This document shows, one piece after another, positions 57,546-64,000 of a DNA stretch of 64,000 nucleotides. The translations under genes and the position numbers were made by a program. Below the pieces are notes generated by a model, which worked only from the letters and a program-made list of their open reading frames with translations, was not told the origin of the DNA and searched no databases. Origin of the DNA: Phoenix dactylifera (Eukaryota > Streptophyta > Magnoliopsida > Arecales > Arecaceae); assembly GCF_009389715.1 (NCBI RefSeq), contig NW_024067779.1:310001-374000 (forward strand). The letters are read 5' to 3'. Every line of letters starts with the position of its first letter. The first letter of the stretch is position 1.

Positions 57546-58600
57546 ATCAGCAAAAGCAAAGAGAGGTTGAGCAACAGCAAAATGCTACAAGAGAAAATCT
57601 CTCTTCTACATCATCTTCTAAACTGACGATGAAAGAGGTGCTTCAAGAAAGTACTATTGACACCTCATTCTTGCAAAATAGTTGCGAAAAGATTATCATG
57701 TATTTGGGTCAAAATGATATCCCGCAAATGGATGACCCATGGTGCATACGTCAAAAATATTTTGACGATGAAGGATATCCTTTAATGGATGGTAAAACCA
57801 GACAGATGATGGAGAAGATATTACTCCTCATTGAATCTGTGGAAATTACTCATAATTTCCATAATAATAATATAAATAATTTTATTAATTATAGTGAGTG
57901 TACTATCTGCAGGATTATACAACCACAAGAATGGGGACTGGATCCTAATAGGAGTATGTTGATAAAAAAATATGGTCATGAAGCCACAACCACCTACTGG
58001 GACTACATCGAAGCTTTTACTAACATGTTCTATTATGAAAATCCCAAGAAAAAGCATTCTTGGTTTTTGAAGGTACATCCTGATGTCCTGGCCAAACCCA
58101 TTCCAGGATGGTTCAACAAATGGTGGACTTTCTTTGGGCCTGAGATAAAAATATTGCCTAAAGAAATATCTAAGTTCTTTGAAGAATGGGTTGATATTCA
58201 TCCAACCATCAATAAAATGATAGATGACCAGATATGTACTGGAACTTGCCCGATGATCTATTTCATTGAAAATAGAATCCCGTGGATATGGAAATGGACT
58301 TTGTCCACTGGATTTGATTGCGACAATATCCCAGTATTAAACAGGAATGCTCTTTACAAATGGTGGGTTGGCATGCCCAAAGATAAATTAGAGGGTATAA
58401 TTATTACCATTAAGGAAAATCTTTCTGCTTATAAGGAGAAAAAAATATTTGATTCTCCTCAAAATTTTAGCAATAATGATGATAATTTATTTATGTCCAT
58501 GAAGCATAAATTAAGCAGGAGATATCCCAACATTTCAGAAGAAGAAATAAAGGCAAGATGCCTTGAAAAAATTAAAAAAGAAAACAAAGAAAAAAGTTAG
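57521..58600 (+). CDS. pararetrovirus-associated ORF2, function unknown
   Basis: An intact 359-codon frame. The N-terminus is glutamine-rich (QQKQREVEQQQN). The centre has a tryptophan-rich block (KHSWFLKVHP, WFNKWWTFFGPE) and another (IPWIWKWTL, ALYKWWVGMP). A CTIC motif and a later CTGTC could bind metal. The C-terminus is lysine- and glutamate-rich. No enzyme, membrane or secretion signal is recognised. Its place after polymerase resembles the second ORF of some endogenous plant pararetroviruses, but the family was not confirmed. It is the least damaged frame of the locus. Confidence 0.6.
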   Translation: MVDLATYLNQQKQREVEQQQNATRENLSSTSSSKLTMKEVLQESTIDTSFLQNSCEKIIMYLGQNDIPQMDDPWCIRQKYFDDEGYPLMDGKTRQMMEKILLLIESVEITHNFHNNNINNFINYSECTICRIIQPQEWGLDPNRSMLIKKYGHEATTTYWDYIEAFTNMFYYENPKKKHSWFLKVHPDVLAKPIPGWFNKWWTFFGPEIKILPKEISKFFEEWVDIHPTINKMIDDQICTGTCPMIYFIENRIPWIWKWTLSTGFDCDNIPVLNRNALYKWWVGMPKDKLEGIIITIKENLSAYKEKKIFDSPQNFSNNDDNLFMSMKHKLSRRYPNISEEEIKARCLEKIKKENKEKS

Positions 58601-59490
58601 TGAGCAACACTAGCTCGGAAAGTAACATAATATTAGAAAATAGTGTCTAGATATGCTAAGCAAATGATAAACCAAAACAACAGTTTACAAACATAATATT
58701 AACCAGGAAAAAAAATTTATTTTCATTAAATCTCAATGAATGTCTTTTAGAAATTTACTTTTCATGAACTATTAATAAACTCAACATCAGATAATGGCCA
58801 CATAACTTAGTGGCATGGATCAGATACTGAATAATAGGCATAACAGATATAAAGTACACTAGGTACCAGATAACAGATATCAAATAACAAGCATTACTCT
58901 AATTACTTGTGGCTCGATATTAAAATTAGTTTATCAAATTACAAATCGATAGAACAAATTAATTTAAAGCAAATTATTAACAAAAACACTAAGAAGTGTT
59001 ATGTTACTTACTTGCCATAGCGAGAAACTCCAGCGCTCTCCTTCGCACGCGAAGCCTAGCATGTTCAATTAATCAATACAAATTCAGTGCATCGTTCATC
59101 AACCATCATAATAAATTATTTCTAAATTCCTAATTTCAGCTTTAATGTCCAAATTACTTTTAGCTTTAATTTTTTATCCCACTTAATTTGAGACTACATA
59201 AATGAATAAAAAAATAGAGTTTTGACTAGAGCATAAAACAAGTAGATATAGTACGTAAAGAGTAATCACTAGTAAGGTCAGCAGTACTTCATTGAGTTAA
59301 ATAGTCTTTTATCTTAATCTAGAGGAGGTAAAGAACTTTACAATCAATTTTCTTAAGTTCTGGATCAAAAGTGTTAAAACTCAATCAGAATTTGAGCAAT
59401 TAAAACATTCAATCATGCAAGAAGTTTATTCCATTAGCAGTATCTCAAGGGATGGATATAACATAGGAAAGGGAGGGGAGAGGGAGCGAC
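58601..59490. other. intergenic region between ORF2 and the NLR2 3' end
   Basis: AT-rich, with short repeats such as ACAGATAT and ACCAGATAACAG near 58860-58890. Convergent ends of ORF2 and NLR2 face each other here. A possible 44-bp minus-strand exon with splice-site-like borders lies at 59012-59055. Nothing else is recognised. Confidence 0.5.
59012..59055 (-). other. possible extra 3' exon of NLR2
   Basis: On the minus strand it is preceded by an AG and followed by GTAAGT. The NLR2 frame ends ATG TAA GT, where ATGTAAGT includes a GTAAGT donor overlapping the stop codon; splicing from there to this exon would keep an open frame. Transcript data would be needed to show it is used. Confidence 0.25.
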
Positions 59491-62265
59491 TTACATGAAT
59501 TCAATTTCGTTCGGCAAGTCAAAATGAATGGAGGGGATGTGTCGGACCTTGTACGCATCCTCATTTCTGACCCTTTTGTTGAACTCATAGGACATATCTC
59601 TCAGGTCCAGTTCTCGAAGTGTGGTCACGTGCTGCAATCCCTCAGGAAGCATCTTCAACTTCTCGCATTTTGCGATAGTTAAGTGGGTTAGGCTAGGCAT
59701 CGCCCCAGCCTTCACTCTCCATTCCTCTAAACTATGGACACCAAATAATACCAATTGTTGTAGTTGAGGAAAGCCTCTAGTAGAAGAACATGACATGCTC
59801 TTCCCTTTGTATGCATATGCATTTAGTTGAAGAAGCCTGAGGTTTGGTAGCTTGTCCAGCACCGGCATTGGGTCTTGCTCGAATTCAGAATGAATTAATA
59901 CGAGCTTGGTGAGGTTTGGCGGGAATTGACTGCTATCTGGGCACTGCTGCTGTTGTTTGAGTAACAACCGTCCCCATAATGTCAATGAACGGAGCTGGTA
60001 CAGGTTTGGTGTCTGAGCAAAAAGGACATCCCCAGGGATTATACGTTCGAGCAAAATCAGAGACAACGAGACGAGGTTGTCCATTTGCTTGAGTGCTTTT
60101 TCGAGTGACTCCTCAAACATTCTATCAACTGCTTTGTGAATCTCCTCCATAGTAAAGCTTGGTGTAGTAACCGATTTTTTGATGAATCTTATGCCTCGTA
60201 AACGGACAATATCCATAGCATCCAGACCAAATTCAGACTCCTCGATTTGCAGAGTCTGCAAGTTTTTGTGATCACCACCTATCGGTGCGCTTAGAAACAT
60301 GTATAGATTAATATATACGTGCCTCAGTGTCCGGATTTTCCAAAATGATTTCGGAAGCCAATAAATGTATGTACCACTCACATCCAGAGTCTGCAGATTC
60401 AGGAGATGTCGGATGGAGGATGGCAGTCTCTTCAAACTAGTGTTTCTCAATCCCAGATATCGTAGATGAATCATGCTGCCGATCTGTTTCGGTAACTCCT
60501 TAAGATCTCTTGTGCCCTCGAGATCCAGCACCCTTAATAAGTTTAACCCATTCAAAAATCTTCTCCCATTAGTCAAAATCAAATTGAAGCCCAGCAGAGT
60601 GCGGAGATGTGGTGAGGAAACAGCAACCTCGTCATTTATACGATTGTGGAAAGCCGCACGATGACTCCATATAGATACTGCCATGTTGTCACTGCTGCAA
60701 ATTTGAAGAAATCCATCCCTTCTGGCTTCCGATTGGCCAAATTCCCGTAACAGATCATGGATGCGTATGCTCTTAACCTGCCCGCCAGCCTTGCTTCTCT
60801 CGACAACCTGGATCATGCACCTCTGGACCAAATTATCCAACCAAACTCTAGCAATTTCTTCCATTGTCCTTCTCTGCTCCTCCGGTATGAAACCTTCGGC
60901 GACCCACAACCTCACTAATTTGGAAGCAGAGATAATGGAGTCCTCTGGAAATGCAGCGATGTATAGAAAATATGGTTTTAACAGATACGGCAAGTCATTG
61001 TAACTTAAGCCCAATATATTGAAGCACTTCTTCCCATCTGGACCATCTTCCCAATTCATGCTCTAAGCTACACTCCACCACGCATCATAGGTAGAATCTT
61101 TTCCTGACAGAAGGCCCCCTAACGCCACCAGTGCAAGAGGAAGTCCACCGCACCTCTTTGCAAGTCTCTTGGCCAATTCCTTCATATCAGCGGGGACATC
61201 TTCTTTTAGTGGAAATGCCTTTCTACACAAGAGTTCCAAACTCTGTGTGCCATCCAGAGTGTGCAGTTTATATGGAGGAAAGCTTGACCTGGCACGGTTT
61301 GCAACTTCCATCTCACGGGTAGTAAGCAGTATTCTGCTGCCGTTGTTTCCATTAGGAAAGAATGGATGCATTTGTCCCCAAATGTCAACACTCCATACAT
61401 CATCCATCACGACCAAATACTTTCTGTCTCTTAGGAAATCACAGAGCTTCTCTCTCACTTCTTCTTCACCCATCTGCTCTAAGTCTTCTTCAGTAATTCC
61501 TGTAGTTGTTTCTTTCTTCTTTTTTATTCCCATTACTTTTTTCATGACGTCCTTCGCTAGCTCGATAACTCGGTAGCTCTGAGAAACTGAAACCCAAGCA
61601 GAGGTATCAAAATGTTCTTTAATTGCAGGGTCATTGTACACTTTACTTGCCAGGGTGGTCTTGCCTAGCCCACCCATACCCACTATAGAAATTACACATC
61701 GTGCTTTCTCATTCCGATCAAGCAATCGACACATTAATTCTTTCTTATCATTCTCGAAGCCTATAACATCAATGTCATCATCATCATCAGAGTGAGGAGA
61801 GGATTCTCTAAGTGATTGCCCACTTTGATCCACTGCACTACTTTTACCTAGATTAGCAATGCCATATGTGGCTCTGCTCTCAGAGATACCACGGATCTTT
61901 TCCTTTATTTTTTCAAGTTTACCACTAATTTCATGTAGGGTAATCAATTCACGAGGTTTGTGAGAGTACCTTGACATGGTGCCCATGAAGCCTCTCCTTT
62001 GGTGTCGCCTCTCGCCCATGTACTTGATGGTGCCTATGACGTCTTCTATTTCATATGCTACACCGCTCATCTGCCTTATCCAGATCTCCACTCTTTCGTC
62101 TCCCCTCCTCTTCCTGGACTCGGCATCTTTGAGGAAAACTTGCAATAGCTGCAGCTGTGTTTTCACCCATTCGACCTGATCTCTCACCCCACGCAAAAAA
62201 GCAGCTTCTTGTACGAGAAGGTTGGTAAGCTGAAAGACGACTTTGGCAACCAGAAACTCAGCCAT
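59491..62265 (-). pseudogene. NLR2: CC-NB-LRR resistance-gene relative with one in-frame stop
   Basis: About 925 codons from ATG 62265 (MAEFLVAKVVF) to TAA at 59491-59493. Coiled coil with EDVIG near residue 75; NB-ARC with GMGGLGKTT, AWVSVSQSY, LVVMDDVW, GSRILLTTR and CGGLPLAL; then FLYIAAFPEDS, an IHD form of the MHD switch and about a dozen LRRs (for example LRVLDLEG, LRYLGLRN, LQTLDVSG, LNLPNLRLLQL-type units). The only lesion seen is a TAG at 61063-61065, shortly after GLPLA. Either the gene is a recent pseudogene, or the two open parts (400 and 522 codons) are expressed separately. The coiled coil and P-loop region are almost identical to NLR1. Confidence 0.93.
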
Positions 62266-62799
62266 ATCTCCTTCCCTCTCTCAACCCAGATGCTATCCGT
62301 CACTAACCCTCCGTCTGGGGGTTTTGGGGAGAAAACAGAATAAAGAAAAACTTTAATAAAGGGGGAAAAGAAAAGTAAGGAATATAATAAATTTTCTTTT
62401 TCCCTTGTTTGGAAGTTTTATACGGAAAAAGGAAGTATTTTCCTTTCTCTTATTTGAGAGTTCGGAGAGAAAAAAAAAAAGAAGGGGTAATTAATTCCCC
62501 ACCCTCCAAAAGATCCTGCTATAACAAAAAAATTTAGTTGACCGGTCTTAAAATCTTCCGTTCAATATCATTACCAAGTTTAATTCCCGTTCCTTGAGCC
62601 CCTTCTATTTTTAAAAAAGGTCGAAAATGCCCCTGCCCTCCTCATCTCCCATTCTCAGAAGGAGAAGAAAAATACCCTCTCCTCCGACCACGGCCCGCCC
62701 CCGCCCGAGCTCCCTCCTGCGACCGCCTCCGACCCCAGCTCGCCTCCTCCCGAGCTCCCTCCCGCGACCCCGCCCCCGCCCCCGCCCGAACCCCCTCCT
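62266..62799. promoter_or_regulatory. divergent spacer between NLR2 and pararetrovirus-like locus 2
   Basis: 535 bp between two frames that point away from each other. It preserves the state before the gypsy insertion seen in unit 1 (the join is at about 62369). It contains A-runs and a GC-rich right end. Shared by both units, it could drive both genes, but no core promoter is clear. Confidence 0.5.
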
Positions 62800-63792
62800 A
62801 TGGCCGCCACCGGCCCCGGCTCGCCCCCTCCCAAGCTCCCTCCTGTGGCCCCGCCCCTTCCCACGGCCCCGCCCCCTCAAATTACTGATAATCAACTTAA
62901 AAAACAATTATTGGAATTTTTACTAGAAAAGAACCCAAATAACAGAGAGTCGTCTAAATTGATACTCCCAAATAAAGGATATCAATTTCATGAAGTTATA
63001 AATAGACTTAATAAATTTAACATAAAAGAAAAACCTGCTTCTTTAGCAGACTTAAAATATGAAATAAATCAGTTAAAATTAGAAATATCTATGTTAAAAT
63101 AGGAAAATAATCAGTTTTCTGCTAGAATAACCAGCTTAGAAAATAATAGAGAAAATCCTCAAAAAGAGTTTCTCTTAAAAGAAAAGAGAAAGGCTATAAT
63201 TCAGGAAACAGATGACCTTCCTAAAAATTTAAACATATTGAATCAAATTACATACCAAAAATGGTATATAAATATTAATCTAGTAATAAATGGAACGTTT
63301 ATATTAGAAAATTCTAAGGCCTTAATTGATAGTGGAGCAGATTTAAACTGTATCCAAGAAGGACTAATTCCTACGAGTTATTTTGAGAAAACAGTACAGG
63401 CGTTAACCTCAGCCGGAGGAAATAAATTATCAATTAAGTATAAAATACCAAAAGCATATATATGCAATCAAGATATTTGTTTTAAGACGTCTTTTATTTT
63501 GGTTAAAAATTTAACACAAAATATCATTTTAGGAACCCCTTTCCTTAATGATATCATGCCAATAACAAAAATAGATAACTCTGGAATTTATACAGAGATA
63601 CAGGGAAAAGAATTAGTGTTCTGGTTCATCACAGATCCACAAACCAAGATGGTTAATGAAATCAAGGACATACTCATAAAAAAGGAAAATCAATTAAATT
63701 TCTTAAAGAAAGAAATAAATATGTATGATATAGAAGAAAAATTAAAAAATTCTTACAATAAGGAGAAAATTAGAAAATCAGTTCAAAAATGA
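62800..63792 (+). pseudogene. pararetrovirus-like ORF1, second copy, with an in-frame stop
   Basis: Near-identical to 55034-56026, starting at the same ATG (MAATGPGSPPP). A TAG at 63100-63102 replaces a glutamine codon of copy 1 within the coiled coil, so the protease (ALIDSGADLNC) is cut off from the N-terminus. The end of the frame and the overlap with the +1 polymerase frame are the same as in copy 1. Confidence 0.8.
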
Positions 63793-64000
63793 AGTTTGTA
63801 ATGAGCTGCCCAATGCTTTTTGGGAAAGAAAAAGTCATCAGGTTAGTCTACCTTATGAAGAATCATTCGATGAAAAGAATATTCCTACTAAGGCTAGACC
63901 AACCCAAATGAACCAAGAATATCTTAGATTATGTAAAGAAGAGATAGAGACACTCCTAGAAAGGAGACTCATAAGAAAATCTCATTCTCCTTGGAGCTGT
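63782..64000 (+). pseudogene. start of the pararetrovirus-like polymerase, second copy
   Basis: The first ~70 codons in the +1 frame match 56016-56240 (through SHSPWSC) and run off the window. No lesion is visible in this part. Confidence 0.75.

Larger units (their letters stand above)
45611..64000. repeat. tandem segmental duplication: NLR plus pararetrovirus-like locus
   Basis: Unit 1 (NLR1, 54606-58600) and unit 2 (NLR2, 62266-64000+) have the same gene order and orientation and near-identical spacers and pol sequences. Subtracting the 6.5-kb gypsy insertion, the period is about 7.8 kb. The second pol copy runs out of the window, so further units may follow. Confidence 0.85.

Overview
This is nuclear DNA of a flowering plant: a cluster of CC-NB-LRR (NLR) resistance-gene relatives surrounded and partly destroyed by nested LTR retrotransposons. 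The evidence is two RPM1/RPP13-style NLR reading frames, plant-only retroelement lineages (Sirevirus-like and Tork-like copia, Athila-like and Tekay/Del-like gypsy), a TRIM, and two copies of a pararetrovirus-like pol locus. The species cannot be named from the sequence; a monocot is only a guess. Almost no intact host gene is present.

Left block (1-9661): a Tork-like copia (1-3725) sits in the pol of a minus-strand Tekay-like gypsy (3726-8123), which sits in the reverse transcriptase of a third copia (8124-9661). The missing halves lie left of the window. 9662-12533 is a TE-poor spacer with simple repeats.

Central block (12534-45610): a plus-strand Sirevirus-like copia (12534-30139) is split inside gag by a 13.9-kb Athila-like gypsy (14441-28307, 5-bp target duplication CTCAT). 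That gypsy is split inside its gag zinc knuckle by a Sirevirus-like solo LTR (18432-20566, duplication CTGCG). A second, minus-strand Sirevirus-like element (30157-44870) carries only half-LTRs, contains a non-coding Athila derivative (32734-39453, duplication GGTTT), and lies in the LTR of a small TRIM, the rest of which is at 44871-45610.

Right block (45611-64000): two tandem units, each made of a minus-strand NLR back-to-back with a plus-strand pararetrovirus-like locus. Unit 1 is NLR1 (45611-47983, 3' end lost at the TRIM) and locus 1 (55034-58600), now separated by a 6.5-kb Tekay-like non-autonomous element (48089-54605, duplication AAAAG) that landed 105 bp upstream of the NLR1 start. 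Unit 2 is NLR2 (59491-62265) and locus 2 (62800 to the window end), which keeps the empty site.

The most unusual signals are in the LTRs. Arrays of palindromes with a GTCGAC core lie just upstream of the TATA box in three different copia LTRs. Two Sirevirus-like LTRs also carry, downstream of TATA, a series of 6-8 short hairpins whose stems change in a compensating way while the loops stay similar. Both look like selected cis-acting structures and are the main candidates for something undescribed.
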